Translations under genes and position numbers: made by a program
Part shown: piece by piece, positions 1-7,844 of the stretch
How positions within the stretch are numbered: position 1 is the stretch's first letter
Layout: the number at the start of each line of letters is the position of its first letter
NCBI RefSeq assembly: GCF_024519465.1
Contig: NZ_JALJRW010000003.1
Location: forward strand, 1-57,057
DNA from: Stenotrophomonas sp. Ste86
GTDB taxonomy: Bacteria > Pseudomonadota > Gammaproteobacteria > Xanthomonadales > Xanthomonadaceae
Length of the DNA: 57,057 bases
Direction: 5' to 3'
Notes under the pieces: model-generated
What the model saw: the letters and a program-made list of their open reading frames with translations, nothing else
Told to the model about the DNA's origin: nothing
The model's database searches: none

Positions 1-56
1 ACCACAATCTAGCTGGCCGGCCGTGCGCCTTCTCCCCTCAGATGGGAGAAGAACCA

Positions 57-99
57 TAAAAAAACCCCCTCCCCGCTGGGCTGCCAGGGAAGGGGGTTT
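57..99 (-). terminator. Rho-independent terminator of the H1-like gene
   Basis: The arms at 62-70 and 91-99 form a perfect 9-bp stem, with further pairing inside after one mismatch. Read on the minus strand, the stem is followed by a run of seven T (complement of 58-64). It lies 24 bases beyond the stop codon of the lysine-rich gene, so it is the natural end of that transcript. Confidence 0.85.
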
Positions 100-122
100 C
101 AGGTACGGCTATCGGGAACGAC

Positions 123-698
123 TTAGATCAGCGGTGCCGGAGTTGCCGGCAGGGCGACCGGAGCGGCCTTCTTCTTGCGAACGGCCGGCTTGCGCTTTGC
201 AACCTTCTTCACCGCTTTCTTGGCGGACGCCTTCTTGGCCGGCGCCTTGCGTGCGGTGGCCTTCTTCGCGGTAGCCTTCTTGGCTACCTTGCGGACGGCC
301 TTTTTGGCGGTCTTCTTGGCCGCTTTCTTGGCCGTCTTCTTGGTCGCCTTCTTGGCCGTGGCCTTCTTGGCTACCTTGCGGACGGCTTTCTTGGCGGTCT
401 TCTTGGCAGCGGACTTCTTGGCTACCTTGCGGGTTGCCTTCTTCGCCGTCTTCTTCACTGCCTTCTTTGCGGTCTTCTTGGCGGCGGCCTTCTTGGCGAC
501 CTTGCGGACTGCCTTCTTCGCCGTCTTCTTCACTGCCTTGCGGGCGGTTGCCTTCTTGGCTGCCTTCTTCACCGTCTTCTTGGCAGCGGCCTTCTTGGCT
601 ACCTTCTTGACGGCCTTCTTGGCAGCGGCTTTCTTGGCTACCTTCTTGACGGCCTTTTTGGCGGCCGGCTTTTTCTTCGCAGCTTTCTTGGTTGCCAT
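123..698 (-). CDS. Histone H1-like lysine/alanine-rich DNA-binding protein
   Basis: The 191-residue protein consists almost wholly of Lys and Ala, with some Val, Thr and Arg, arranged as repeats such as KKAAAKKAVKKVAKK. This composition matches the C-terminal tail of histone H1 and the bacterial AlgP/HC1-like proteins, which bind DNA without sequence specificity and compact it; the function here is inferred from composition. There is no folded domain, signal peptide or membrane segment. The start is set by a GAGGAG ribosome binding site about seven bases before the ATG. The last 20 or so residues change to a Pro/Val/Ala tail. A perfect TTGACA box about 310 bases upstream suggests a long leader. 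The DNA repeats should make the length variable between strains. Confidence 0.85.
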   Translation of the reverse strand: MATKKAAKKKPAAKKAVKKVAKKAAAKKAVKKVAKKAAAKKTVKKAAKKATARKAVKKTAKKAVRKVAKKAAAKKTAKKAVKKTAKKATRKVAKKSAAKKTAKKAVRKVAKKATAKKATKKTAKKAAKKTAKKAVRKVAKKATAKKATARKAPAKKASAKKAVKKVAKRKPAVRKKKAAPVALPATPAPLI

Positions 699-983
699 GG
701 GATGGCTCCTCGTCAGTGATCTATGGAGTGGAAACGCCCAGGTAAAGCAAACCCGCAGTGCGACATCGCGGGGACCGCCGTCGCGTCAAGCGCGTCGTGA
801 CGGATACGGGGATACCCACCGCAGGTGGCCGGGCAGGTATCGAATGGGAAGGGGCCTTGGAGTTCGCCGGGGGAAGCGACGCCATCTCCACCGTCTTCGG
901 ACGCGAGGTGGATGTCCAGGTTGTGCTTCGCGACTGGATGTCGATTCTGCTCACTCTGTTCGCAGCAAGGTCTGCTGTGGCGA

Positions 984-1012
984 AACCTAATCACGGTTTT
1001 TTTCACTGTCAA
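984..1012 (-). promoter_or_regulatory. Putative sigma-70 promoter for the H1-like gene
   Basis: On the minus strand a perfect TTGACA (complement of 1007-1012) is followed after 17 bases by TAGGTT (complement of 984-989), a weak -10 match with 3 of 6 bases. It points toward the H1-like gene and would give a leader of about 280 bases. The assignment is inferred from the boxes only. Confidence 0.4.
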
Positions 1013-1439
1013 CAACCCGGGCGAAAAAATTTCACATGGAGCGTCCCCGCGACGGCGTCGCCACCCCCGCTGCAAACACCGCCAGCGGCATGCCATGACA
1101 CGCCGCACGCACCGCATCGACGTGCATCGCGCAGCACATGCGAAAAGAAAACCACTTAAAAGAAGCACTTTCGTATTTTCAGCGCGCGCCCGGCGCATGT
1201 GCACCACCTGACCCGCGCGTGCGTGCGCTTACGGCCGAACGCCTACCCACACGGCACCCAAACGGACGCGAAAACTTTTCACATGCTCGATCGCTTTTTG
1301 CCATCGGATTTGCACAAATGCGCAAACTTTCAGACCGTCGCGACCGTTCGGTTCGTACCGATCCGATGCGCCGCGCGCACCGGGTACGACCACCGCGCCG
1401 GTTCCCGACGCGCGCGCGCGGACACCGAAAGGCACCCTC

Positions 1440-1535
1440 ATGACCCACGCCGACGTCGACCCAACCGTTCCGCATGAGTACCTGCCGGATCATCCTTTGC
1501 GCGCGCCGCACCGGTTTTTCATCACGTACACATAA
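1440..1535 (+). CDS. Possible 31-residue small protein
   Basis: An ATG is preceded by AAAGG (1428-1432) at an ideal seven-base spacing and opens 31 codons ending in TAA. The peptide begins MTHADVDPTVPHEYL and ends in RFFITYT, with four histidines and several prolines; it is not a low-complexity product of GC-rich DNA. No signal peptide is evident and I recognise no family. It points toward gcvH and ends about 75 bases before the gcvH terminator. It could be a small protein, a leader peptide or chance. Confidence 0.35.
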   Translation: MTHADVDPTVPHEYLPDHPLRAPHRFFITYT

Positions 1536-1608
1536 CGGCAGCGCCATCGACGTTGATCCAAACCTGGCGTGGCGACCAACCTCGCCCGCCGTGCGCCACC
1601 GCGCGGGC

Positions 1609-1638
1609 AAAAAAAAACGGCCGCACCAGGCGGCCGTT
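1609..1638 (-). terminator. Rho-independent terminator of gcvH
   Basis: The arms AACGGCCGC (1616-1624) and GCGGCCGTT (1630-1638) pair perfectly around a five-base loop. On the minus strand the stem runs into at least seven T (complement of 1609-1615). It lies 19 bases after the gcvH stop codon. Confidence 0.9.
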
Positions 1639-1656
1639 CCTTCGATCAGGCGACGA

Positions 1657-2052
1657 TCAATGTTCGTCGTTTTCCAGCAGCTCGGCGTACTCGTCCGGGC
1701 CGAGCAGATCGTTCAACTCGTCGTTGGCCGAGAACTCCACCACGTAGATCCAGCCTTCGCCGTAGGCATCTTCGTTGATGGTTTCCGGCTTGTCCGACAG
1801 CGCTTCGTTCACTTCGACCACGGTGCCGGTGACCGGGCTGTAGACGTCCGAGGCGGCCTTGACCGACTCGACCACGGCCGCCTGCTGGCCAGCCTTCACT
1901 TCGTCGCCCACCGCCGGCAGTTCGACGTAGACCAGGTCACCGAGCAGGCCCTGGGCGTGGTCGGAAATACCGATGGTGACGCGGCCGTTGCCTTCGACAC
2001 GTGCCCACTCATGGGACTTGAGGAATTTGAGGTCGCCGGGGATCTCGCTCAT
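1657..2052 (-). CDS. gcvH: Glycine cleavage system H protein
   Basis: GcvH is the lipoylated carrier of the glycine cleavage system; its lipoyl arm shuttles the aminomethyl group between the P, T and L proteins in the cytoplasm. The 131-residue product has the normal family length. The lipoyl attachment lysine is Lys65 in VESVKAASD, and LKSHEWARV near the N terminus is the usual family opening. The ATG at 2052 is preferred to an upstream in-frame ATG because [10 protein letters not shown] is the typical start and a CGGAG motif precedes it. The gene follows gcvT with a 90-base gap that holds a perfect hairpin; a terminator follows. gcvP is not in this window. Confidence 0.97.
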   Translation of the reverse strand: MSEIPGDLKFLKSHEWARVEGNGRVTIGISDHAQGLLGDLVYVELPAVGDEVKAGQQAAVVESVKAASDVYSPVTGTVVEVNEALSDKPETINEDAYGEGWIYVVEFSANDELNDLLGPDEYAELLENDEH

Positions 2053-2104
2053 GGGACTGCTCCGAGGAATTTCAGGGGTCAAGAAACGGGGGTAGTGTAA
2101 CCAT

Positions 2105-2133
2105 CGGCGCCGACCGCTGACAGGTCGGCGCCG
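2105..2133. promoter_or_regulatory. Perfect hairpin in the gcvT-gcvH spacer
   Basis: An 11-bp perfect inverted repeat (2105-2115 with 2123-2133, seven-base loop) lies just after the gcvT stop codon. No T run follows it on either strand, so it is not a classical intrinsic terminator. It may act as an mRNA-stability or processing hairpin that sets gcvT and gcvH at different levels; that role is inference. Confidence 0.6.
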
Positions 2134-2142
2134 TCAAAAACA

Positions 2143-3255
2143 TCAGGCGTCGGCCAGCACGCCCGGCTGGGCCTGGCCCTCGCGCACGAACGGGAACTTC
2201 ACCACGCGCACCGGCACCTGCTTGCCGCGGATGTCCACGTGCACCAGGCCCAGTTCACCGGCCGGCACCCGCGCGAACGCGATGCCCTTGCCCAGCGTCG
2301 GAGAGAACGTGCCGGACAGGATCTCGCCCTGTCCGCTGGCAGTCAGTACCGCCTGGCCGTGGCGCAGCACGCCCTTCTCGTCCATCACCAGGCCGATCAG
2401 CTGACGCGCATCGCCGGCCGCCTTCTGCGCTTCCAGCACGTCGCGGCCGATGAAATCACGGCCCTCATCAAGCGCCACCGTCCAGGCCAGCGCGGCCTCG
2501 TACGGGGTGATGTCTTCGTCCATGTCCTGGCCATACAGGTTCATGCCGGCTTCCAGGCGCAGCGTATCGCGTGCGCCCAGCCCGGCCGGACGCACGCCGG
2601 CAGCGGCCAGCGCGTTCCAGAATGCGACCACCTCGGTCTGCGGCAGCAGGATCTCGAAACCGTCTTCACCGGTGTAGCCGGTGCGCGCCACGAACAACGG
2701 CGCGCCGCTGCTGGCGGTCGCCTCGAGCGCGGCGAAACGGCCCAGCTTCTCCAGTGCCGCGCGGTCGCCCTCGCCCACCAGCCCGATCACCCGCTCGCGC
2801 GCGGTCGGCCCCTGCACGGCTATGATCGCCAGGTCCTCGCGCTCGGTGACGGCCACGTCGAACGCGGCAGCCTGCTCGCGGATCCAGGCCAGGTCCTTCT
2901 CGCGGGTGGAGGCATTGACCACCATGCGGAAGAAATCGTCGGCCAGGTAGTACACGATCAGGTCATCGATGACCCCGCCGCGCGGATTGAGCATGCACGA
3001 GTACAGCGCCTTGCCGGTCGCCTTGAGCTTGTCCACCGAGTTGGCCAGCAGCTTGCGCAGGAACGGCTTGACCTGCGCACCGCGCAGATCCACCACGGTC
3101 ATGTGGCTGACGTCGAACATGCCGGCGTCGCTGCGCACCAGGTGGTGCTCGTCCAGCTGCGAACCGTAATGGATGGGCATGTCCCAGCCACCGAAATCGA
3201 CCATCTTGGCGCCGAGTGCGCGGTGGGTCTCGTTGAGAAGCGTCTTCTGGGTCAT
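2143..3255 (-). CDS. gcvT: Glycine cleavage system T protein (aminomethyltransferase)
   Basis: GcvT takes the aminomethyl group from the lipoyl arm of GcvH, releases ammonia and forms 5,10-methylene-tetrahydrofolate. The 370-residue length is standard (about 364 in E. coli). The folate-binding domain spans roughly residues 5-260 and includes [11 protein letters not shown] (93-103), which carries the conserved folate-contacting aspartate region; the C-terminal barrel domain covers about 285-365. The N terminus [20 protein letters not shown] is canonical, so the start is secure although the ribosome binding site is weak. It is transcribed toward gcvH, its physical partner. No glycine riboswitch is seen in the 75-base gap upstream. 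Confidence 0.97.
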   Translation of the reverse strand: MTQKTLLNETHRALGAKMVDFGGWDMPIHYGSQLDEHHLVRSDAGMFDVSHMTVVDLRGAQVKPFLRKLLANSVDKLKATGKALYSCMLNPRGGVIDDLIVYYLADDFFRMVVNASTREKDLAWIREQAAAFDVAVTEREDLAIIAVQGPTARERVIGLVGEGDRAALEKLGRFAALEATASSGAPLFVARTGYTGEDGFEILLPQTEVVAFWNALAAAGVRPAGLGARDTLRLEAGMNLYGQDMDEDITPYEAALAWTVALDEGRDFIGRDVLEAQKAAGDARQLIGLVMDEKGVLRHGQAVLTASGQGEILSGTFSPTLGKGIAFARVPAGELGLVHVDIRGKQVPVRVVKFPFVREGQAQPGVLADA

Positions 3256-3330
3256 GACCGTTTTTCCGGGGGAATGAAGGCAAGACCTCGATTATCCCAG
3301 AACCGACTTCACAACGCCTGCGGCGTTGCG

Positions 3331-3762
3331 TCAGACCTGCTGCACCTTCAGCGTCATCCCCTCCACCGCCACTACCCGCACCCGGCTGCCGGCAGGCAGA
3401 TCCGGGCCGGCCACCACCCAGAACGCGTCGTCGATCTTGGCCCGGCCCTTGCCCGCCACGATGTCCTGGTCGATCACCACCACCCGGCCGATCAACTGCT
3501 CGGCGCGCCGGTTCAACAGCGGCGCATCGCTCTGCCGCCCATGCGAACGTCCCCAACGCCGATAGCACTGGATGGACACCACCGACAGCAGCACGAAGGC
3601 CACCACCTGCCACAGCAACGGGATGTCGGCAAACACCGCCACCAGCACGAACACCGCCGCGGCACCGATCCCGATCCACAACATGAAGGCGCCCGGCGCC
3701 AGCGCCTCGGCCGCGAACAGGACCAGCGCCAGCGCGCCCCAGCCGACGACTTCCCAGCGCAT
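3331..3762 (-). CDS. NfeD-like membrane protein
   Basis: The 143-residue protein has three hydrophobic segments (about residues 6-25, 27-43 and 47-65) followed by a soluble C-terminal OB-fold of about 60 residues (EQLIGRVVVID... through VEGMTLKVQQV). This is the short NfeD form without a ClpP-like protease domain. NfeD proteins are usually encoded beside an SPFH protein and are thought to support its assembly in membrane microdomains. Here the SPFH gene ends one base before this start, and a GGAGG ribosome binding site lies inside its last codons, so translation is probably coupled. The exact function is not known. Confidence 0.9.
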   Translation of the reverse strand: MRWEVVGWGALALVLFAAEALAPGAFMLWIGIGAAAVFVLVAVFADIPLLWQVVAFVLLSVVSIQCYRRWGRSHGRQSDAPLLNRRAEQLIGRVVVIDQDIVAGKGRAKIDDAFWVVAGPDLPAGSRVRVVAVEGMTLKVQQV

Positions 3763-3763
3763 C

Positions 3764-4726
3764 TCAGCCTCCGACCCGCGGCGGCACGCCGCGCGTGGCG
3801 CGCTTGTCTTCCTGCTTGGCGAAGGCCTCGCGCGCCAGCTCGGCGACGCCGGCGATCGAGCCGATCACCCCGCTGGCCTCCATCGGCATCAGCACCAGCT
3901 TCTGGTTCGGGGAGGTCGCCAGTTCCTTGAACGCCTCCACGTACTTCTGCGCGATGAAGTAGTTGATCGCCTGCACGTCGCCCTGGGCGATGGCTTCGGA
4001 CACCATGCGGGTCGCATTGGCCTCGGCTTCGGCCGAGCGTTCACGCGCCTCGGCGTCGCGGAAGGCGGCCTCCTTGCGCCCCTCGGCCTCGAGCACGGCG
4101 GCCTGCTTCTCGCCTTCGGCACGCAGGATCTCCGACTGCCGCGAGCCCTCCGCCTCCAGGATCTGCGCACGCTTCTCGCGCTCGGCCTTCATCTGCCGCG
4201 CCATCGCATCGAGCAGGTCGCGCGGCGGCTGGATGTCGCGGATCTCGATCCGGTTGACCTTCACGCCCCACGGATTGGTCGCATGGTCGACCACGTTCAG
4301 CAGCTTGGCGTTGATCACCTCACGCTGGCTGAGCGATTCATCCAGGTCCATCGAGCCGATCACGGTGCGGATGTTGGTCTGCACCAGCGCGATCATCGCC
4401 ACCTCCAGCACGGACACCTCGTAGGCGGCCTTGGATGCATCCAGCACCTGGAAGAACACCACCCCATCCACGCGTACCGCCGCGTTGTCTTTGGTGATCA
4501 CCTCCTGGCCCGGCACGTCCAGCACCTGCTCCATCATGTTCACCTTGCGCCCCACCCCGTACACGATGGGGATCAGGAAATGCAGGCCGGGCGACATCGT
4601 GTGGGTGTAACGCCCGAAGCGCTCCACCGTCCATTCATACCCCTGCGGCACCATCCGCACTGCCTTGAACAGGATGACCACGGCCACGAAGGCCAGCACC
4701 AGCGAAAACAGCACGGTCGGAAACAT
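3764..4726 (-). CDS. SPFH/band-7 (stomatin-like, QmcA-type) protein
   Basis: The 320-residue protein has one N-terminal membrane anchor (about 4-22), an SPFH/PHB domain (about 24-190, with VPQGYEWTVERFGRYTHTMSPG as its entry segment) and a long charged Ala/Glu/Arg coiled coil (about 180-245) with repeated EAEG and AEGEKQAAVLEAEG units. This is the architecture of bacterial stomatins and QmcA, which oligomerise in the inner membrane and organise or protect membrane proteins and proteases such as FtsH; that role is family knowledge. It is followed at once by its usual partner, an NfeD-like gene. The C-terminal tail is short and basic. Confidence 0.93.
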   Translation of the reverse strand: MFPTVLFSLVLAFVAVVILFKAVRMVPQGYEWTVERFGRYTHTMSPGLHFLIPIVYGVGRKVNMMEQVLDVPGQEVITKDNAAVRVDGVVFFQVLDASKAAYEVSVLEVAMIALVQTNIRTVIGSMDLDESLSQREVINAKLLNVVDHATNPWGVKVNRIEIRDIQPPRDLLDAMARQMKAEREKRAQILEAEGSRQSEILRAEGEKQAAVLEAEGRKEAAFRDAEARERSAEAEANATRMVSEAIAQGDVQAINYFIAQKYVEAFKELATSPNQKLVLMPMEASGVIGSIAGVAELAREAFAKQEDKRATRGVPPRVGG

Positions 4727-4776
4727 CGCGTCACTCCTTTGATGCCGGGCCGGGCCCGGGCATGGCTACGCTGCCA

Positions 4777-5079
4777 TTACAACCGGATCCGGCCACAGAG
4801 GATGTCCCGGAACATCACCCAGTCGCCGGCGAAAGAATAGAAGGGATGCTTGAAGGTGGCTGGCCGGTTTTTCTCGAAGAAAAAGTGCCCCACCCAGGCA
4901 AACCCGTACCCGCAGGCCAGCGCTGCCAGCAGCCAGACGGGCTGGCCGCGCACGATCGCGAAGGCGACCAGCAACAACACCGTGCAGCTGCCGACAACGT
5001 GCAGCCGGCGCGAGACCGCATTGCGGTGCTCGTCCAGATAGAACGGATAGAACTCGCGGAAATTGGCGAAGCGGGACAT
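4777..5079 (-). CDS. Mpo1-like / DUF962 membrane protein
   Basis: The 100-residue protein begins MSRFANFREFYPFYLDEHRN and carries the DUF962 hallmarks: an N-terminal histidine followed by RRLHVVGS, two hydrophobic helices, and WVGHFFFEKNRPATF near residue 75. The yeast relative Mpo1 is an iron-dependent dioxygenase of fatty-acid alpha-oxidation, and these histidines are candidate metal ligands; the activity of the bacterial form is not established. The ATG at 5079 is chosen because upstream in-frame sequence only translates the SMAG repeats. The spacer to the SPFH gene is 50 bases. Confidence 0.85.
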   Translation of the reverse strand: MSRFANFREFYPFYLDEHRNAVSRRLHVVGSCTVLLLVAFAIVRGQPVWLLAALACGYGFAWVGHFFFEKNRPATFKHPFYSFAGDWVMFRDILCGRIRL

Positions 5080-5127
5080 GGCGCGCCTTGCGAAACCGGA
5101 CGCACCCAGCATAGCGCGTGCGTCCCG

Positions 5128-5151
5128 GTAGTGCCGGCCGCTGGCCGGCTC
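5128..5151 (+). repeat. SMAG-type palindromic repeat
   Basis: GTAG (5128-5131) opens a palindrome whose arms GCCGGCC (5133-5139) and GGCCGGC (5143-5149) enclose GCT. A GTAG-ended hairpin is the definition of the SMAG repeats of Stenotrophomonas maltophilia. It faces the oppositely oriented copy that ends at 5284. Confidence 0.75.
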
Positions 5152-5170
5152 TGCAAAAGGCGGCCGGGGA

Positions 5171-5284
5171 GCCGGCCAGCGGCCGGCAGTGCGCGTTCGG
5201 GGACACTTTCCGAGGAGCCGGCCAGCGGCCGGCAATGCACGTTCGGGGACGCTTTCCGAGGAGCCGGCCAGCGGCCGGCACTAC
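5171..5284 (-). repeat. 46-bp tandem array built on SMAG palindromes
   Basis: The 17-bp palindrome GCCGGCCAGCGGCCGGC starts at 5171, 5217 and 5263, exactly 46 bp apart. Between copies lies a conserved segment containing GTTCGGGGAC and CTTTCCGAGGA that differs at only a few positions. The last copy ends in CTAC (5281-5284), the GTAG signature on the minus strand. The unit is therefore two full 46-bp repeats plus a terminal palindrome, lying between ynfA and the Mpo1-like gene. Confidence 0.8.
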
Positions 5285-5292
5285 CTCACCTG

Positions 5293-5616
5293 TCAGGTGG
5301 TGCGCGGGGCGAACATGATCACCATCATGCCGGCCAGGCAGAGGGCGACGCCGAGCAGGTCCCAGCGGCTGGGGCGGATGCCGTCCACCAGCCACAACCA
5401 CATCAACGCGGTGCCGATGTAGACCCCACCGTAGGCCGCATACACACGGCCGCTGGCAGCCGGATGCAGGGTCAGCAGCCAGGCGAACAGCGCCAGGCTG
5501 GCCGCCGCCGGCAGCAGCAGCCACGCGCTGCCGTCCTTGCGCAGCCACAACCACGGCAGGTAACAGCCGACGATTTCCGCCACGGCGGTGAGCACGAACA
5601 GCAGCAGCGTCTTCAC
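5293..5616 (-). CDS. YnfA/UPF0060 small membrane protein (SMR-like)
   Basis: The 107-residue protein is predicted to cross the inner membrane four times and carries the family features [26 protein letters not shown] and [11 protein letters not shown]. YnfA proteins belong to the small multidrug resistance superfamily; the E. coli protein has 108 residues and some members export cationic drugs. The start is a GTG overlapping the mazG stop as GTGA, so translation is probably coupled. It is the last gene of the nudE-cysQ-mazG-ynfA set, followed by the SMAG array. Confidence 0.92.
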   Translation of the reverse strand: MKTLLLFVLTAVAEIVGCYLPWLWLRKDGSAWLLLPAAASLALFAWLLTLHPAASGRVYAAYGGVYIGTALMWLWLVDGIRPSRWDLLGVALCLAGMMVIMFAPRTT

Positions 5617-6425
5617 GGCTTGGCTTCGTCGGCCTTGGCCTGCTGCCAGAGCGCTTCCTGCGCGTCCAGGTCCAGCGCGGCCAGCGCCTGCCCGGCCGCG
5701 TCGGCCTTGGCTTCCATCGCGCGGAAGCGGCGCTCGAACTTGTGGTTGGCCTGGCGCAGCGCGGCGCCGACGTCCACCTTGGCGTGGCGGGCCAGGTTGG
5801 CGCAGACGAACAACAGGTCGCCCAGTTCTTCCTGCAGGCGCGCCTGGTTGTGCTCGACCGGGCCCTGTGCGAACTCGGCGGCGACTTCATCCAGTTCTTC
5901 GCGCACCTTGTCGATCACCGGCGCAGGACCGGGCCAGTCGAAACCAACCCGCGCCGCGCGCGCCTGCAGCTTCATCGCCCGCTGCCATTCGGGCAGTCCG
6001 CGTGAAATGCCGGCGAGTGCGGAGGTGTCGGTGTCGCCCTTGGCGGCACGCTCGGCGCGCTTGATCGCTTCCCAGTTGGCGTTGACGCCCTCGGCGCCAT
6101 CCACCTGCACCTGGGCGAACACGTGCGGGTGGCGGCGCTGCAGCTTGTCGCTGATCGAACGGGCCACGTCGGCGAACGCGAAGGCGCCCTGCTCGCTGGC
6201 CATCTGCGCATGGAACACCACCTGCAGCAGCAGGTCGCCCAATTCGTCCTGAAGGTCGTCCAGGTCGCCGCGGTCGATCGCATCGGCGACCTCGTAGGCC
6301 TCCTCGATGGTGTACGGGGCGATGCTGGCAAAATCCTGCTGCAGGTCCCACGGACAGCCGCCCTGTGGGTCGCGCAGCCGCGCCATGATGCCCAGCAGGC
6401 GGTCCAGTTCAGCAGTCGCGGTCAT
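5613..6425 (-). CDS. mazG: Nucleoside triphosphate pyrophosphohydrolase MazG
   Basis: MazG hydrolyses nucleoside triphosphates to monophosphates and pyrophosphate, cleaning the nucleotide pool and affecting ppGpp levels. The 270-residue protein has two MazG helical domains. The N-terminal one carries EEAYEV and DELGDLLLQ, the C-terminal one EELDEV and EELGDLLFV, the acidic magnesium-binding motifs. The strong AAGGAG seven bases before the ATG at 6425 fixes the start and rules out a much longer upstream frame. It lies 20 bases after cysQ and overlaps ynfA. Confidence 0.96.
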   Translation of the reverse strand: MTATAELDRLLGIMARLRDPQGGCPWDLQQDFASIAPYTIEEAYEVADAIDRGDLDDLQDELGDLLLQVVFHAQMASEQGAFAFADVARSISDKLQRRHPHVFAQVQVDGAEGVNANWEAIKRAERAAKGDTDTSALAGISRGLPEWQRAMKLQARAARVGFDWPGPAPVIDKVREELDEVAAEFAQGPVEHNQARLQEELGDLLFVCANLARHAKVDVGAALRQANHKFERRFRAMEAKADAAGQALAALDLDAQEALWQQAKADEAKP

Positions 6426-6445
6426 CCCATGCTCCTTTGCAGCGA

Positions 6446-7249
6446 TCAGGCCGGCAGCCACTGCCGCCATGGCAGGCGGGTGTCGCCCAGGGCGATGAAA
6501 TCGCCGTTCAACAGGCTCTCGCGGCGGTTGTAGCGGAACGGCTTGCCGGTGGCCGCCGACAGCACCGCGCCACCGGCGGCGTGCAGCACGCACTGGCCGG
6601 CGGCGGTGTCCCATTCGGAGGTCGGGCCCAGCCGCGGATACACGTCCAGCGTGCCTTCGGCGAGCCGGCAGAACTTCAGCGACGAGCCCTGCGCGATCAC
6701 CTCGATGTCGCCCATCCGGTCCAGCAGCGCCTGGGTCTGTTCGCTGCGATGCGAGCGGCTGGCGGCGACCTTGAGCGGCGCGGTGGCCGGGGTTCGGGCG
6801 CGCAGGACCGAATCGTGCATGCCCAGCCGGCGGTAGGCCAGTTCGCCGCGCATGGCGTGCCAGACCGTACCGGTCACCGGGGCCAGGACCACGCCGAATG
6901 CCGGCGCGCCCTGGTAGATCAGCGCGATGTTCACGCTGAACTCGTCGTTGCGCTTGACGAACTCGCGGGTGCCGTCGAGCGGGTCGACCAGCCAGTAGGC
7001 GCCCCAGTGCTGGCGCACCTCCCACGGCACCTGCGCCGATTCCTCGGACAGGATCGGCAGGTCCGGGGTGAGCTGCTGCAGGCCGCGCTCGATCACGTGG
7101 TTGGCGGCCAGGTCGGCGGCCGTCACCGGACTGCGATCGGATTTGATTTCCACATCGAACGGGGTCGCATACACGGCCATGATGGCGGCGGCCGCGTCCT
7201 GGGCGATGGCGATGACGGTTTCGCGCAGATCGGTGGTGAGCTTGATCAT
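6446..7249 (-). CDS. cysQ: 3'(2'),5'-bisphosphate nucleotidase CysQ
   Basis: CysQ removes the 3' phosphate from PAP, a toxic by-product of sulfate assimilation, giving AMP. The 267-residue protein has the metal-binding signatures of the inositol monophosphatase superfamily: SDRSPVTAADLAAN near the N terminus, LSEES, WLVDPLDGTREF, and SEWDTAAGQ near residue 215. The ATG at 7249 overlaps the nudE stop as ATGA and fits the family length; six extra residues upstream are unlikely. It shares an operon with nudE and mazG, all hydrolases of nucleotide metabolites. Confidence 0.95.
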   Translation of the reverse strand: MIKLTTDLRETVIAIAQDAAAAIMAVYATPFDVEIKSDRSPVTAADLAANHVIERGLQQLTPDLPILSEESAQVPWEVRQHWGAYWLVDPLDGTREFVKRNDEFSVNIALIYQGAPAFGVVLAPVTGTVWHAMRGELAYRRLGMHDSVLRARTPATAPLKVAASRSHRSEQTQALLDRMGDIEVIAQGSSLKFCRLAEGTLDVYPRLGPTSEWDTAAGQCVLHAAGGAVLSAATGKPFRYNRRESLLNGDFIALGDTRLPWRQWLPA

Positions 7250-7794
7250 TCCTGGCCGCCCAGCCACTGGCGGGCGATGAACAGCGCCGCCAGTGAACGC
7301 CCTTCGGAGAAGTCCTCGCGCAGCATCAGCTGGTCCAGGTCGGCCAGTTTCCAGGGCACCACGTCCAGTTCCTCGGGCTCATCGCCAACCAGCCGCTCCG
7401 GGTACAGGTCGCGCGCCACGACCAGCCACGATTGGTGGCTCATGTAGGTGGGCGCCAGGGTCATCGCGCGCAGCACGTCCAGCCGCCGCGCGCCGTAACC
7501 GGCTTCTTCCTTGAGCTCGCGGTTGGCGGCCTGCACCGGCGTTTCGCCGGCATCGATCCGGCCCTTGACCAGGCCCAGTTCGTAGCGGTGGACGCCGGCG
7601 GCGTACTCGCGCACCAGCAGAACGGTTTCATCGTCCAGCATCGGCACCACCACCACCGCGCCATGCCCATGGCTGATCAGGCGCTCGAAGCAGCGGCGTT
7701 CGCCGTTGGAGAATTCCAGATCAAGGTGCTGGCGCTGGAACGGCCCGCTCTGCTCGTCCGTGATGCGGTGGATGATGGGCAGGCGACGACTCAT
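7246..7794 (-). CDS. nudE: ADP-sugar/NADH Nudix hydrolase NudE
   Basis: The 182-residue protein resembles E. coli NudE (ADP-ribose, Ap3A and NADH hydrolase) along its length, including HLDLEFSNGERR, a Nudix box with GRIDAGE, then RELKEEAGY after the required seven residues, and the downstream LAPTYMSHQ and DLYPERLVGDEPE segments. The start at MSRRLPIIHRI is supported by this alignment; upstream codons run into the bioA promoter region. It heads the nudE-cysQ-mazG-ynfA set and is divergent from bioA across about 50 bases. Confidence 0.93.
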   Translation of the reverse strand: MSRRLPIIHRITDEQSGPFQRQHLDLEFSNGERRCFERLISHGHGAVVVVPMLDDETVLLVREYAAGVHRYELGLVKGRIDAGETPVQAANRELKEEAGYGARRLDVLRAMTLAPTYMSHQSWLVVARDLYPERLVGDEPEELDVVPWKLADLDQLMLREDFSEGRSLAALFIARQWLGGQE

Positions 7795-7844
7795 GCGAGC
7801 CTCTCTAGAATGGGTGCTGGTGAAAACGTCTTCATGAGCCCGAA

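Larger units (their letters stand above)
699..1656. other. Long intergenic region between the H1-like gene and gcvH
   Basis: No convincing large gene is present; the long reading frames here lack ribosome binding sites and protein-like composition. The stretch holds a TTGACA promoter candidate (984-1012), two near-identical 18-bp direct repeats at 1021-1038 and 1268-1285 (start GCGAAAA, end TTTCACATG), a 31-codon reading frame with a good ribosome binding site (1440-1535), and the gcvH terminator (1609-1638). The part between 1050 and 1420 is rich in CGCAC/GTGCG motifs interrupted by short A and T runs. Confidence 0.6.

Noticed and set aside
175..990. Phe/Leu/Ala repeat protein on the plus strand
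   Set aside because: It is the complement of the Lys/Ala repeat of the H1-like gene, which has the ribosome binding site and the terminator.
3256..3330. Possible glycine riboswitch before gcvT
   Set aside because: The gap is only 75 bases and shows no aptamer-like conserved core.
5171..5284. Possible CRISPR array
   Set aside because: The 46-bp units repeat together with their spacers, so there are no unique spacers, and no cas genes are present.
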